Assembly: GCA_964555685.1 (NCBI GenBank)
Contig: CAZKTO010000002.1
Location: forward strand, 1-64,000
DNA: 64,000 nucleotides
Direction of reading: 5' to 3'
Source: CAZKTO01 sp964555685
Lineage (GTDB): Bacteria > Chloroflexota > Dehalococcoidia > SHYB01
The first letter of the stretch is position 1, and every line of letters starts with the position of its first letter. The translations under genes and the position numbers were made by a program. The notes beneath the pieces were generated by a model. It ran no database searches and was not told the origin of the DNA. It saw only the letters and a program-made list of their open reading frames with translations. Positions 1 through 8,602 of the stretch are shown in pieces.

Positions 1-1
1 G

Positions 2-238
2 GCGCGGGCCTTCGCCGAGCGCCTGGCGGCGGCGGCCGAGGTGCCCGTCGTGACCTGGGACGAGCGCCTGACGACGGTGGTCGCGGAGCGGCGCATGCGG
101 GAGGCCGGCGCCTCGTCCCGCAGGCGCCGCGAGCAGCGGGACGCCGCCGCCGCCGCCGTCCTCCTGGAGTCGTACCTGGACTACCTGCGCCTGCACCCGG
201 AGAGCGAGGAGAGCGCGCAGCCCCGGAGGCCCTCATGA
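2..238 (+). CDS. ruvX: RuvX/YqgF-family Holliday junction resolvase-like protein (3' part)
   Basis: This is the C-terminal 78 residues of a YqgF/RuvX family RNase H-fold nuclease; the gene begins before the window. The motif WDERLTTVVAERRMREAG matches the conserved 'DERLTT..AE..L...G' block of the family, and it is followed by the usual 'D..AA...L..YLD' helix and a short acidic tail. The family is implicated in pre-16S rRNA processing and Holliday junction resolution. The reading frame is open to the left edge. Its TGA overlaps the next gene's ATG (ATGA), suggesting translational coupling. Identification rests on the C-terminal motif only. Confidence 0.85.
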   Translation, partial: ARAFAERLAAAAEVPVVTWDERLTTVVAERRMREAGASSRRRREQRDAAAAAVLLESYLDYLRLHPESEESAQPRRPS

Positions 239-1365
239 AGTTCTCGACCTTCCACCTCTTCCCGCAGCCGTCCGGCTGGTCCGTCCCCGACGTCTACGCC
301 TACGACTTCCAGGTGATCGAGTGGGCCGACGAGCTGGGGTTCGACTGCGCGTGGGTCGCCGAGCACCACTTCCGCGACTACGGCGTCGTGCCCAACACGA
401 TGCTGCTCTTCGCCCACCTGGCGGCCCGGACGAAGCGCATCCGCCTGGGGAACGCCATCGTCATCATGCCCTTCGCCCACCCGCTGCGCGTGGCCGAGGA
501 CGCGGCCATGGTGGACATCCTGAGCGGCGGGCGCCTCAACTTCGGGTTCGGGCGCGGCTATCAGGGCGTCGAGTTCGCCGGCCTCGGCGTCTCCATGGAC
601 GACACGCGCCCGCGCGCCGACGAGGCCCTGGACATCGTGCTCAAGGCGTGGGAGGGGAGGCCCTTCTCGTACCAGGGCCGCTTCTACACCGTCGAGAACG
701 TCCAGGTGGTGCCCACGCCCGTGCAGCAGCCGCACCCGCCCGTCTGCTTCGCCTCCATCAGCCCGGAGAGCATCCGCCACTACGCCCAGCGCGGGATCCC
801 CTTCATGGTGGACGGCTCCGTCGCGACGCCCGTGCTGAAAGAGTCCATCGCATCGTGGAAGGCCATCGCCGCCGAGCACGGCCACGACCCCAACGGGCCC
901 GACATCATCGCCAGCCGGTCTGTCTTCATCGCCAAGAGCAACGACGAGGCGAAGGAGTTCGTGAAGGGCCGCTCGAGCCTGCTGCCGTGGGCCGCGGCCT
1001 ACAGCCCGACGAAGGCGCCGGGGACGACCGAGGAGCGGTACGCCCGCGAGAGCGCGCCCATCGACCCCAAGACGGGCCAGGTCGCCAAGGGCTACGACTA
1101 CTGGCAGAAGGGCTACCTGGGCCGCCCGGCGGGCCAGTTCGATCTGACGACGGACGAGTCGTGGGAGAACCGCTGGGTCGCCGGGGACCTGGACCGGGTG
1201 ATGCGCAAGATCGAGGAGCTGGAGACCATCGGGGTCAAGAACCTGATCTGCTCCTTCGCCGTCCAGGCGGGGAGCCCCCGGCCGCCGCTCCCGGAGGTGC
1301 GCCAGCGCATGGAGCAGTTCGCCCGCGAGGTGATGCCACGCTTCACCCGCAAGGCGGCGCGGTAG
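235..1365 (+). CDS. LLM-class flavin-dependent oxidoreductase
   Basis: A 376-residue luciferase-like (bacterial luciferase / alkanal monooxygenase fold) TIM-barrel oxidoreductase that would use FMN or F420 on an unknown substrate. The hallmark pieces are visible: the N-terminal strand with FDCAWVAEHHF (the typical 'WxxEHH' flavin-site motif), RIRLGNAIVIMPFAHP, and DILSGGRLNFGFGRGYQG, the 'LSGGR..xGxGRG' segment. The ATG overlaps the ruvX stop, so it is probably co-transcribed. It is one of five LLM genes in the window, and the EHH-type head most resembles the one at 55480-56754. Substrate is unknown. Confidence 0.9.
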   Translation: MKFSTFHLFPQPSGWSVPDVYAYDFQVIEWADELGFDCAWVAEHHFRDYGVVPNTMLLFAHLAARTKRIRLGNAIVIMPFAHPLRVAEDAAMVDILSGGRLNFGFGRGYQGVEFAGLGVSMDDTRPRADEALDIVLKAWEGRPFSYQGRFYTVENVQVVPTPVQQPHPPVCFASISPESIRHYAQRGIPFMVDGSVATPVLKESIASWKAIAAEHGHDPNGPDIIASRSVFIAKSNDEAKEFVKGRSSLLPWAAAYSPTKAPGTTEERYARESAPIDPKTGQVAKGYDYWQKGYLGRPAGQFDLTTDESWENRWVAGDLDRVMRKIEELETIGVKNLICSFAVQAGSPRPPLPEVRQRMEQFAREVMPRFTRKAAR

Positions 1366-1441
1366 CGGGTGGCCGCGCGGTCATCCAACCTCCCAGCCCT
1401 CCCCCATCAAGGGAGCAGGGGCCGGCGGCGGTGTCCCGCCG

Positions 1442-2383
1442 TTACGCCGGCGGCGGCGCGACCTTGTCGACGGCCTTGAGATCGTCGGGCGTCAGGCGCC
1501 ACTCCAGGCTCTTGGCGTTGGCCACGACCTGCTCGGGTTTCGTCGCGCCGGCGATGATGGAGCCGACGGCCGGGTTCGCCGCCAGCCACGAGAGCGCCAG
1601 GTCGCCAATCTCGTGGCCCCGCTCCTTGGCGAAGTCCTCCAGGGCCTCGACCTTCCTGAAGTTCTCCTCGGTCAAGACCCGCTGGAAGCCGGGCGTCCTC
1701 TCCATGCGGCTGCCCTTGGGGATGGGCGCGCCCTTCCGGTACTTGCCCGTGAGCAGGCCCGACTCCAAAGGGAAGTAAGGGATCACGCCGATCTTGTAGG
1801 CCTTGCAGAAGGGCACCAGCTCCCGCTCGGCGTCGCGCCGGAGCAGGTTGTAGTAGGGCTGGACGGAGATGAAGCCGTGCAGGTTCAGGGCGCGCGCGGT
1901 CCAGACGGCCTCGCAGACGTGCCAGGCGTCGAAGTTGGAGCAGCCGATGTACCGCACCTTGCCCTGGCTGACCAGGTCGTCGAAGGCGCGCATGGTCTCC
2001 TCGATGGGCGTGTCGCGGTCCACCATGTGCATCTGGTAGAGATCGACGTAGTCGGTGCCCAGGCGGCGCAGGCTCGCCTCGACCTGGTCGAAGATGTGCT
2101 TGCGAGAGCCGCCCTTGGAGTTGGGGCCGGGGCCCGTGGCCAGGGCGAACTTGGTCGCCAGGACGGCCTGGTCGCGCTTGCCCTTGAGCGCCTTGCCGAT
2201 GTGCTCCTCGGACTTGCCGGCGTTGTAGCGGTTCGCCGTGTCGATGAAGGTAGCGCCCACGTCCAGGGCCTGGTCGATGACGCGGGCCGACTCCTGCTCG
2301 TCGCACCGCGCCCCGAAGTTGTTGGTGCCCAGGCCCAGGAGCGAGACCTCGAGCCCAGAGCGGCCGAGCCGGCGGTATTCCAT
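1442..2383 (-). CDS. Aldo/keto reductase
   Basis: A 313-residue NADPH-dependent aldo/keto reductase. It starts MEYRRLGRSGLEVS, the standard AKR opening. The catalytic tetrad is recognisable: Asp and Tyr in IDTANRYNAGKSE, Lys in LATKF and His in DLYQMHMVD. The SNF and ALNLHGF..QPYYNLLRR segments fit the beta/alpha barrel, and GATKPEQV near the end is the cofactor phosphate-binding loop. I chose the ATG at 2383 because AGGGGGTAAGG lies just upstream; an open extension to 2443 lacks family similarity. It is transcribed divergently from aroE across a 310-bp repeat-containing gap. The substrate is not predictable. Confidence 0.92.
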   Translation of the reverse strand: MEYRRLGRSGLEVSLLGLGTNNFGARCDEQESARVIDQALDVGATFIDTANRYNAGKSEEHIGKALKGKRDQAVLATKFALATGPGPNSKGGSRKHIFDQVEASLRRLGTDYVDLYQMHMVDRDTPIEETMRAFDDLVSQGKVRYIGCSNFDAWHVCEAVWTARALNLHGFISVQPYYNLLRRDAERELVPFCKAYKIGVIPYFPLESGLLTGKYRKGAPIPKGSRMERTPGFQRVLTEENFRKVEALEDFAKERGHEIGDLALSWLAANPAVGSIIAGATKPEQVVANAKSLEWRLTPDDLKAVDKVAPPPA

Positions 2384-2693
2384 AACCTTACCCCCTGTGG
2401 CGTGGCCCCTCGTGGGTTGCCCCGACAAGTCGTGGCGACCCACGGAGACACGCCGCCTATCATAGCCGACGCCCCCTGCGCCAACAACCAGACCGTTAGG
2501 GAATCTATCTCGAATGCAGCTGTCCAGATTCGGTTAGCCCCGCCCCAGATTCTTCGCCCCGACTTGTCGGGGCTCAGAATGACATTTGAGTCAAAGCCCA
2601 TCAAGGGAGAGGGAATTTCGGGATGCGCTCGGGGCTCACTTACCTGCGGCGGGCATGTACGGCCGGGGGCCTGACCGTGCGAGAATAGTGACC
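2384..2693. other. Intergenic region between divergent aldo/keto reductase and aroE
   Basis: A 310-bp non-coding gap that must hold both divergent promoters, although no convincing -35/-10 pair is visible. It contains two related palindromic stretches: an imperfect one around 2410-2444 whose outer arms are CGTGGGT/ACCCACG, and a perfect GCCCCGAC-tt-GTCGGGGC at 2556-2573. The trailing CTCAGAATGACA motif recurs near 14890 and 51495. Confidence 0.7.
2556..2573. repeat. Perfect palindrome, dispersed repeat core (copy 1)
   Basis: An 8-bp perfect inverted repeat with a TT loop. The 16-bp core CCCCGACTTGTCGGGG recurs exactly at 7489-7504, and a degenerate version lies near 2420. It is followed by the CTCAGAATGAC tail that accompanies other repeat copies in this window. 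Confidence 0.8.
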
Positions 2694-3563
2694 ATGACCT
2701 CGAACGCTGACCGCCCGCCGCTCAAGATCGCCGGCATCATCGGCTACCCGCTGGCCCACTCCGTCTCGCCGGCGATGCACCAGGCCGCCTTCGACGCCCT
2801 CGGCCTGCGGATGCGGTACGAGCGGTGGGAGACGCCGCCCGAGCACCTGGAGTGGCGCGTGGCGGCCCTGCGCGGCCAGGAGACGCTGGGGGCCAGCGTC
2901 ACGGTGCCCCACAAGGAGCGCGTGATCCCGCTCGTGGACGAGTTGGACGAGCTGGCGCGGCGGACGGGCGCGGTGAACACCATCGTGAACCGCAGGAGGC
3001 GCCTGGCGGGCTACAACACGGACGTGCCTGGCTTCCTCCGCGCGCTGACCGAGGACGGGGGGACGGACCCCCGTGGGAAGCGGGCGCTCCTCCTGGGAGC
3101 GGGCGGCGCCGCCCGGGCGGTGGGCGTGGCCCTGCTCCAGTCGGGCGTGGGGGCGATCGCGGTGAGCAACCGCACGCCGGCGAGGGCGGAGGCGCTCGTC
3201 GTTGCGCTGCGGGGGAGCGGCCTGGCGGGCGCCGCGAGCCTCTTGCCCGTCGCGTGGGGGAGCGTGCCGCCCGAGACAGCGCTCATCGTGAACGCGACGA
3301 CGATGGGTATGCGCCACGGCCCTGCGGAGGGCAAAAGCCCGCTAGCGGCGGGGCGAATCCCCGCGGCCTGCCTGGTATGCGACCTGGTGTACAACCCGGA
3401 GGAGACACCGCTGCTGCGCTTCGCGCGCGCCGCCGGCGCCCGCTGCCTGAGCGGCCTGCCGATGCTGGTCTACCAGGGCGCCATCGCCTTCGAGCTATGG
3501 ACGGGACGCCGTCCGCCCATCGAGGTCATGCTGCGGGCCGCCCGGGAGGCGCTGATGAGGTAA
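2694..3563 (+). CDS. aroE: Shikimate dehydrogenase (NADP+)
   Basis: A 289-residue enzyme that reduces 3-dehydroshikimate to shikimate in aromatic amino acid synthesis. The shikimate-binding HSVSP is at residues 22-26, catalytic Lys74 lies in VTVPHK, and Asp110 in GYNTD is the partner residue. NADP(H) binding is shown by GAGGAARAV and the SNRTPAR motif (NRT type, NADP-specific); the C-terminal YQG contacts substrate. I chose the ATG at 2694 because it matches the family start KIAGIIGYPLAHS; the longer open frame from 2586 reads through repeat DNA. Its last 69 bases overlap the 3' end of the convergent Nudix gene. Confidence 0.95.
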   Translation: MTSNADRPPLKIAGIIGYPLAHSVSPAMHQAAFDALGLRMRYERWETPPEHLEWRVAALRGQETLGASVTVPHKERVIPLVDELDELARRTGAVNTIVNRRRRLAGYNTDVPGFLRALTEDGGTDPRGKRALLLGAGGAARAVGVALLQSGVGAIAVSNRTPARAEALVVALRGSGLAGAASLLPVAWGSVPPETALIVNATTMGMRHGPAEGKSPLAAGRIPAACLVCDLVYNPEETPLLRFARAAGARCLSGLPMLVYQGAIAFELWTGRRPPIEVMLRAAREALMR

Positions 3564-4055
3564 CCGCACGTTCGGCTCGTCGCGGTCGGAGCGCCCGTGC
3601 TGCTGCCCCAAATACCGGAACGTCAGCCTCCCCTCCACGCGGTCAGCCCAGAACTCATCCTTTAGCTCCTCCGGGAAGACGGTGAGCCTGCTCATCTCTC
3701 CCTGAGTAAGCCACCGTGCCTCTTTGATGTACTCGGCATCAGGATCGCCGGGGATTACGTGACGGATCGTCGGCTCTCCATCGAACGAATGCGCGAGGAA
3801 AAAGGCCTCGATATTGTGCCAGCCCATCGCGTCGTCGATGAACTCGCGCAGGTAGAGCATCGACCCAACGGTCACTCGCAGCCCCGTTTCCTCGAAGGCC
3901 TCGCGCTCGGCACACTCCGCTAGCGCCTCGCCGACGTTGACGCCGCCGCCCGGCGGGACCCACCACTCGCGGCCTGTCTCCGGGTGCCTGTGCTTGACGA
4001 GGAGCAGCCCATGCGGGCCAGAGATGATGACGGCGGCGCGGACTCGTAACTTCAT
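3495..4055 (-). CDS. Nudix hydrolase (MutT-like)
   Basis: A 186-residue Nudix hydrolase that would cleave a nucleoside diphosphate-linked substrate. The full Nudix box G-x5-E-x7-REAFEETGL runs from Gly37 to Leu59, preceded by EWWVPPGGG. The start is the ATG at 4055, preceded by AGGGAG; upstream codons to 4130 are repeat sequence (FGSAQGKLSEE) and unlikely to be translated. The last ~35 residues are Arg/Gln/Pro-rich and look unlike the family. This tail arises where the frame runs 69 nt into the 3' end of aroE on the opposite strand, suggesting loss of an original stop codon. Substrate unknown. Confidence 0.9.
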   Translation of the reverse strand: MKLRVRAAVIISGPHGLLLVKHRHPETGREWWVPPGGGVNVGEALAECAEREAFEETGLRVTVGSMLYLREFIDDAMGWHNIEAFFLAHSFDGEPTIRHVIPGDPDAEYIKEARWLTQGEMSRLTVFPEELKDEFWADRVEGRLTFRYLGQQHGRSDRDEPNVRLPHQRLPGGPQHDLDGRTASRP

Positions 4056-4271
4056 GGTCGCTCCCTGCGAGGCGACAGATTCCTCGCTGAGTTTACCCTG
4101 AGCGGAGCCGAAGGGCTCGGAATGACCCATCCCCGCCCCTTGCTAGCCGCACCGGCGAGTGATAGATTATCTCTCGCCCTTCACCCCCGGTGAAGGACGG
4201 CACGCCTGGACCCGCCGCTGGCGGGTCTTTTCGGGCCTGCCAAATCACTCCCGCGAGGGAGAGGCGTCAGC

Positions 4272-6473
4272 ATGATCTGGATCGTACCGATCGCCGGCGT
4301 GGCGGCCATCCTCTTCGCCGGCTATCTCATGTGGGACGTGCTCCGCCGCGAAACCGGCAGCGAGCAGATGCGCGACATCGCCGACCGTATCCTGGAGGGC
4401 GCCAGGGCCTTCATCGGGCGGCAGTACCGGACCATCGCCATCCTGGCGGTCTTCGCCGCCGTCGCCATCGCCCTCGTCCTGGGCTTCGTCACGGACATTG
4501 CGCCCGATATCAATGGAGACCTGGTCGAGAAGGGGGACAACGCGGACAAGTTCGGGCTCGCGTGGCGCACGGCCGTGGCGTTCCTGGTGGGCGCGGCCTG
4601 CTCGGGCATCGCCGGCATCGTGGGCATGTACGTCTCCGTCAAGGCCAACGTCCGAACGGCGGCGGCGGCCATGAAGGGCGTGGTCCCGGCGGTGCAGACG
4701 GCCATGCGCGGTGGCGCCGTCTCAGGCTTCCTCATCGTCGCCCTCAGCCTCCTGGGTGTCGCCGGCATTTTCTACGCCTTCGACGGCAACGACCGGCCGG
4801 AGCTGGCGCCCTTCCTGATCGTTGGCTTCGGCTTCGGGGCCAGCTTCGTGGCCCTCTTCTCCCAGCTGGGCGGCGGCATCTACACCAAGGCGGCCGACAT
4901 GGGCGCCGACCTGGTGGGCAAGGTCGAGGCGGGCATCCCGGAGGACGACCCGCGCAACCCGGCCGTGATCGCCGATCTCGTGGGCGACAACGTGGGCGAC
5001 TGCGCCGGCCGCGGCGCCGACCTCTTCGAATCGACCGCCGCCGAGAACATCGGCGCCATGATCCTGGGCGTGGTCATCTACCTCGCCGTCAAGGACGTCC
5101 CGGCCATCCCGCACCCCGAGTACTGGGTCCTCTTCCCGCTGGTCGTCCGGTCCTTCGGCGTCTTCGCCACGGGCCTGGGCGTCATGACCGTCGGATCGTC
5201 GCTCCCACTCTTCAAGGCGAAGGAGGAGGACGACCCGATGATGTCGCTCAACAAGGGGTACTTCCTGGCGGTGCTCCTGAGCATCGGGTTCCTGGCCCTG
5301 AGCACCAACCTCATGCTGGGCGATGGCGGCGTGAAGTGGCAGTACTACTTCTTCGCGGGCCTGGTCGGCATCATGACCAGCGTCCTCTTCGTCTTCATCA
5401 CCCAGTACTACACGGAGAGCCGCTACCGGTCCGTCAGGGACATCGCCGAGGCCTCGCGGACGGGCCCAGCCACCAACGCCGTCTCGGGCATCGCGGTGGG
5501 CTTCGAGTCGACCGCGGCCACGGCCCTCGTCATCGGCGCCGCCCTCTGGCTCTCCTTCTGGCTGGGCCAGCACGCCGACATCCCGGGCGTCGATGAGACG
5601 CGCGCCGGCCTCTTCGGCACCGCGGTCGCCACCATGGGCATGCTCATGACGGCGGCCTACATCCTGGCCATGGACACCTTCGGCCCCATCACGGACAACG
5701 CCAACGGCGTCATCGAGATGTCGGGCAACCCCGGCAACGCCCGCCGCGTCACGGACCGGCTGGACGCCGTGGGCAACACCACCAAGGCCCTGACCAAGGG
5801 CTACGCCGTGGGCTCGGCGGGGCTCGCCGCCTTTCTCCTGTTCTTCGCCTACCTGGATGAGGTGGCCAAGATCAAAGGGGTGGCCGTCGCGGATATCCCC
5901 ATCGATCTCTCGGACGTGAAGGTCTTCGTGGGGGCGTTCCTGGGCGCCATGCTGGCCTACCTCTTCAGCTCGATGGCCATCCGCGCCGTCTCGCGCACCG
6001 CCAGCGCCGTCATCGAGGAGGTGCGCCGCCAGTTCCGGGACGACCCGGGGATCATGAAGGGCGAGAGCCGCCCCGACTACGCGCGATGCGTGGACATCAC
6101 GGCGCGCGCGGGCCTGCGCGAGATGATCCTGCCCGGCATCGTCGCCGTGGCCGCCCCGATTATCGTCGGGGTCATCCTGAAGGAGAACGCGGCGGGCGCG
6201 TTCCTCATGGTCGGCACCATCAGCGGCCTGCTCCTGGCCACGGTCTTGAATAACTCCGGCGGGGCGTGGGACAACGCCAAGAAGTTCATCGAGGCCGGCG
6301 GCATGAAGGATGAGAAGGGCGACGTCATCAAGAAGGGGACGCCGGTGCACGCCGCCGCCGTGGTGGGCGATACCATCGGCGATCCGTTCAAGGACACGGC
6401 CGGCCCCTCGCTCCACGTGCTCGTGAAGCTGCTGAGCACCATCACCCTCGTGCTCGCGCCCATCTTCGTGTAG
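4272..6473 (+). CDS. hppA: K(+)-insensitive pyrophosphate-energized proton pump
   Basis: A 733-residue integral membrane H+-translocating pyrophosphatase with about 16 membrane segments, coupling PPi hydrolysis to proton export. The PPi/Mg-binding core is intact: GADLVGKVEAGIPEDDPRNP, then DLVGDNVGDCAGRGADLFES, and the second acidic site DTFGPITDNANG. The K+-dependence determinants read GNTTKALTKG, with Lys505 and Thr508 where K+-requiring enzymes carry Ala and Gly/Ala, so this belongs to the K+-independent, proton-pumping subfamily. Length is typical. A strong 22-bp hairpin follows the stop. The pump would recover energy from biosynthetic PPi. Confidence 0.97.
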   Translation: MIWIVPIAGVAAILFAGYLMWDVLRRETGSEQMRDIADRILEGARAFIGRQYRTIAILAVFAAVAIALVLGFVTDIAPDINGDLVEKGDNADKFGLAWRTAVAFLVGAACSGIAGIVGMYVSVKANVRTAAAAMKGVVPAVQTAMRGGAVSGFLIVALSLLGVAGIFYAFDGNDRPELAPFLIVGFGFGASFVALFSQLGGGIYTKAADMGADLVGKVEAGIPEDDPRNPAVIADLVGDNVGDCAGRGADLFESTAAENIGAMILGVVIYLAVKDVPAIPHPEYWVLFPLVVRSFGVFATGLGVMTVGSSLPLFKAKEEDDPMMSLNKGYFLAVLLSIGFLALSTNLMLGDGGVKWQYYFFAGLVGIMTSVLFVFITQYYTESRYRSVRDIAEASRTGPATNAVSGIAVGFESTAATALVIGAALWLSFWLGQHADIPGVDETRAGLFGTAVATMGMLMTAAYILAMDTFGPITDNANGVIEMSGNPGNARRVTDRLDAVGNTTKALTKGYAVGSAGLAAFLLFFAYLDEVAKIKGVAVADIPIDLSDVKVFVGAFLGAMLAYLFSSMAIRAVSRTASAVIEEVRRQFRDDPGIMKGESRPDYARCVDITARAGLREMILPGIVAVAAPIIVGVILKENAAGAFLMVGTISGLLLATVLNNSGGAWDNAKKFIEAGGMKDEKGDVIKKGTPVHAAAVVGDTIGDPFKDTAGPSLHVLVKLLSTITLVLAPIFV

Positions 6474-6494
6474 GCCAGCCGGTTCGGGTACAGA

Positions 6495-6542
6495 AACGAA
6501 GGGGCCGTCCTTCCGGAGTTCCGGAAGGACGGCCCCTTCGTT
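6495..6542 (+). terminator. Strong hairpin downstream of hppA
   Basis: A perfect 22-bp stem (left arm 6495-6516, right arm 6521-6542) with loop AGTT, 21 bp after the hppA stop. There is no clear T-run, so it may be a factor-assisted terminator or mRNA 3' stabiliser rather than a textbook intrinsic terminator. The MBL gene converges from the other side. Confidence 0.75.
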
Positions 6543-6607
6543 CGCACGCAGCGCGGGCCATGCGGTGGCATTCGCAGGAGTTGAGCCCTAACCCCCTAGC
6601 CCCCTAG

Positions 6608-6632
6608 CCCCCTTCCCTGGGAGGGAAGGGGG
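6608..6632. repeat. C-rich hairpin repeat, copy 1
   Basis: CCCCCTTCCCT-ggg-AGGGAAGGGGG, a perfect 11-bp stem preceded by TAACCCCCTAG units. The same unit occurs at 7588-7623, degenerately at 17891-17926, and in part at 27127-27190. Confidence 0.85.
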
Positions 6633-6787
6633 AATACGCACACCCCTCTCCGAATCGGAGAGGGGGTGGCCCCTTCGCGGAGTTTACCCTGAGCCCTTCA
6701 ACAAGTTCAGAGCCTGCCCTGAGCCCCGCCGAAGGGACAGGCTCCGCCGAAGGGCTCAGGAGGAGGCTCCGGCCAGGGGTGAGGGCC

Positions 6788-7435
6788 CTACGGCGTCCAC
6801 AGGCGGGCGCGAATGCCGACGAAGGGGTTGTGCATGCGCTCCTGGCCGATGGAGGTCTCGGGCCCGTGACCGGGGAGTACGACGACTCGATCATCAAGGG
6901 CGAAGAGCCGCTCGCGGATGCTCTTGACCAGGGCCTCGGTGCTGCTGCCGGGGAAGTCGGTGCGGCCGACGCTGCCCTGAAAGAGCGTGTCGCCGGCGAA
7001 GAGGAGCCCATCGGTCAGGTAGCAGGAGCTGCCCATGGTGTGCCCCGGCGTCTCGATGGCCTTGAGGGTGATCTCGCCCACCTGGAACTCGTCGCCGTCC
7101 TTGACGATGAGGTCGGGCGCCGGCGGGTCCACGAAGTCCGGGATCAGGCGCAGGGCGTAGCCGGCCGGCTGGCGCTTGATGAGCTCGACGTCGCGCTGGT
7201 GGATGGCGAACTGGGCGCCGGTGGCCTCGCGGACCGTGGCGACGCCGCCCACGTGGTCCATGTGCCCGTGGGTGGTCAGGATATACTTGACCGTCACGCC
7301 CAGCTCGTCGATGAGGGCCAGGATGCGGTCGGCCTCGCCTCCCGGATCGATGACCGCCGCCTCCTTGGTCTCCTCGGAGGCGAGGATGTAGGCGTTCTCG
7401 ACAAAGGCGGTGACGGGCAGGACTTTCAGGATCAT
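6788..7435 (-). CDS. MBL-fold metallo-hydrolase (glyoxalase II-like)
   Basis: A 215-residue metallo-beta-lactamase-fold hydrolase of the short glyoxalase II / YcbL type. The metal motif THGHMDHVGG gives His56, His58, Asp60 and His61; later ligands are in ETPGHTMGSSCY, LFAGDTLFQGSVGRTDFPG and LPGHGPETSIGQE. This spacing is the glyoxalase II-like layout, with a dinuclear metal site expected. The start at 7435 (MILKVLPV) follows GGGGGTG; upstream codons are not conserved in style. It may hydrolyse S-lactoylglutathione-like or other thioesters; this is family inference. Confidence 0.92.
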   Translation of the reverse strand: MILKVLPVTAFVENAYILASEETKEAAVIDPGGEADRILALIDELGVTVKYILTTHGHMDHVGGVATVREATGAQFAIHQRDVELIKRQPAGYALRLIPDFVDPPAPDLIVKDGDEFQVGEITLKAIETPGHTMGSSCYLTDGLLFAGDTLFQGSVGRTDFPGSSTEALVKSIRERLFALDDRVVVLPGHGPETSIGQERMHNPFVGIRARLWTP

Positions 7436-7488
7436 GGGACACCCCCAACAGCCATTGTTGGAGCCGGGTGGACGCGGTGTCAAGGGCA

Positions 7489-7504
7489 CCCCGACTTGTC
7501 GGGG
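7489..7504. repeat. Palindrome CCCCGACTTGTCGGGG (copy 2)
   Basis: An exact second copy of the 16-bp palindromic core at 2557-2572, again in a divergent intergenic region. Confidence 0.8.
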
Positions 7505-7598
7505 CCACCCTACCCAGCGGCCCGGGCGGCGATTACAGAGCCAAGCATTGTTCCTGAACTGACCCTTCTGTTTGCGGTTGCTAGCCCTAACCCCCTAG

Positions 7599-7623
7599 CC
7601 CCCTTCCCTGGTAGGGAAGGGGG
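7599..7623. repeat. C-rich hairpin repeat, copy 2
   Basis: CCCCCTTCCCT-ggt-AGGGAAGGGGG, a perfect 11-bp stem whose flanking TAACCCCCTAG matches the copy near 6590-6632. Only the loop base differs. Confidence 0.85.
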
Positions 7624-7766
7624 GACTGCTGCAACCACGGACGCAGCAGGGGTTTAGTTCTCTGTGCAAGTCTCTCTAGTATCATGAGGAGGCAGCCGGT
7701 CTCCGGCTTCACGGGGGCCAGCCGTTTGTGCCGACGCCCAGCGTCTCACGACTCAGGAGGACGAGC

Positions 7767-8552
7767 ATGCTGCTCCAAGGAAAGGTCGCCATCGTCACCG
7801 CGGGAGGAGGGCCTGGAATAGGCCGGTCCATCTCCATGGCCCTGGCGAAGGAGGGCGCCACGGTGGTCGTCGCCGACCTGGACTCGGAGCGGACCGCCAG
7901 CGTCGCGGCCGAGATCCAACAGATGGGCGGCAAGGCCCTGGGCATCCCGACGGACGTGTCGAAACGGGCCCCGGTCACCCGCATGGTCGAGCAGACGGTC
8001 CAGCGCCTCGGCAGAGTCGATATCCTCGTGAACCACGCGGGCATCAGCCCCAGCGGCAAGCTCGTGGAGGAGATGCCGGAGGAGGCCTGGGACCGCTCGC
8101 TGACGGTGCACCTGAAGAGCGCCTTCCTCTGCTCCCAGGCCGTGATTCCGTACATGAAAAAGGAGCGCTGGGGGCGCATCGTGAACACCGCATCTCGGAC
8201 GGCCTACCAGCCCAGGGTGCTGGGCGTGGCGGACTACGCCGCCGCCAAGGCGGGGATCATCGGATTCTCGCGCGCCCTGGCGATGGAGGTGGGCCGGCAC
8301 GGCATCACCGTCAACTGCGTGGCCCCCGGTCTCGTCTCGGGGAGCGGCATGGCCCCCTCGCCGAACCGGCCGGCTCAGTCCCCCGAGGCGCGCCAGCGGG
8401 CCATCCAAGGCGAGGGCCAGCTCATCCAGCCTGTCCGAGACGTGACGCCTGACGAGATCGCGGGGGCGGTGCTGTACCTGGTGAGTCCCAGCGCGGCGCG
8501 GGTGACGGGGACGGTGCTCCACGTCAACGGCGGGAGCTACCTGCCGGCGTAG
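7767..8552 (+). CDS. SDR-family NAD(P)-dependent oxidoreductase
   Basis: A 261-residue classical short-chain dehydrogenase/reductase. The Rossmann motif is TAGGGPGIG, with Asp in VVADLDSE favouring NAD(H). The NNAG motif appears as NHAG, and the catalytic Ser lies in IVNTASR with YAAAKAG giving Tyr and Lys. The C-terminal VTGTVLHVNGGSYLPA is standard. The start at 7767 follows CAGGAGG by six bases; upstream in-frame codons from 7728 have no such site. Probably a single-gene unit; substrate unknown. Confidence 0.92.
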   Translation: MLLQGKVAIVTAGGGPGIGRSISMALAKEGATVVVADLDSERTASVAAEIQQMGGKALGIPTDVSKRAPVTRMVEQTVQRLGRVDILVNHAGISPSGKLVEEMPEEAWDRSLTVHLKSAFLCSQAVIPYMKKERWGRIVNTASRTAYQPRVLGVADYAAAKAGIIGFSRALAMEVGRHGITVNCVAPGLVSGSGMAPSPNRPAQSPEARQRAIQGEGQLIQPVRDVTPDEIAGAVLYLVSPSAARVTGTVLHVNGGSYLPA

Positions 8553-8602
8553 GAGCGGCGCGCCCGTTCCCCTGCGGGGAAGGGGCGGGGGTCGGATCGT
8601 CC

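Larger units (their letters stand above)
6474..6787. other. Intergenic repeat cluster between hppA and MBL hydrolase
   Basis: A 314-bp gap between convergent genes. After the hppA hairpin come two C-rich palindromes (6608-6632, 11-bp stem; 6643-6665, 10-bp stem CCCCTCTCCG-aat-CGGAGAGGGG). These are followed by a patchwork of 'CCTGAGC..CCGAAGGG' repeat fragments at 6683-6765. No coding potential is seen. Confidence 0.75.
7436..7766. other. Divergent intergenic region with repeats (MBL / SDR)
   Basis: A 331-bp gap. It holds the palindrome CCCCGACTTGTCGGGG (7489-7504) and a second copy of the C-rich hairpin unit (7588-7623). Near the SDR gene there is a weak -10-like TAGTAT at 7677-7682. The SDR ribosome site CAGGAGG is at 7754-7760. 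No gene is seen. Confidence 0.7.

Noticed and set aside
4722..6416. A 564-codon minus-strand frame over hppA
   Set aside because: Antisense shadow of hppA; its translation is His/Gly/Ala-rich without any domain.
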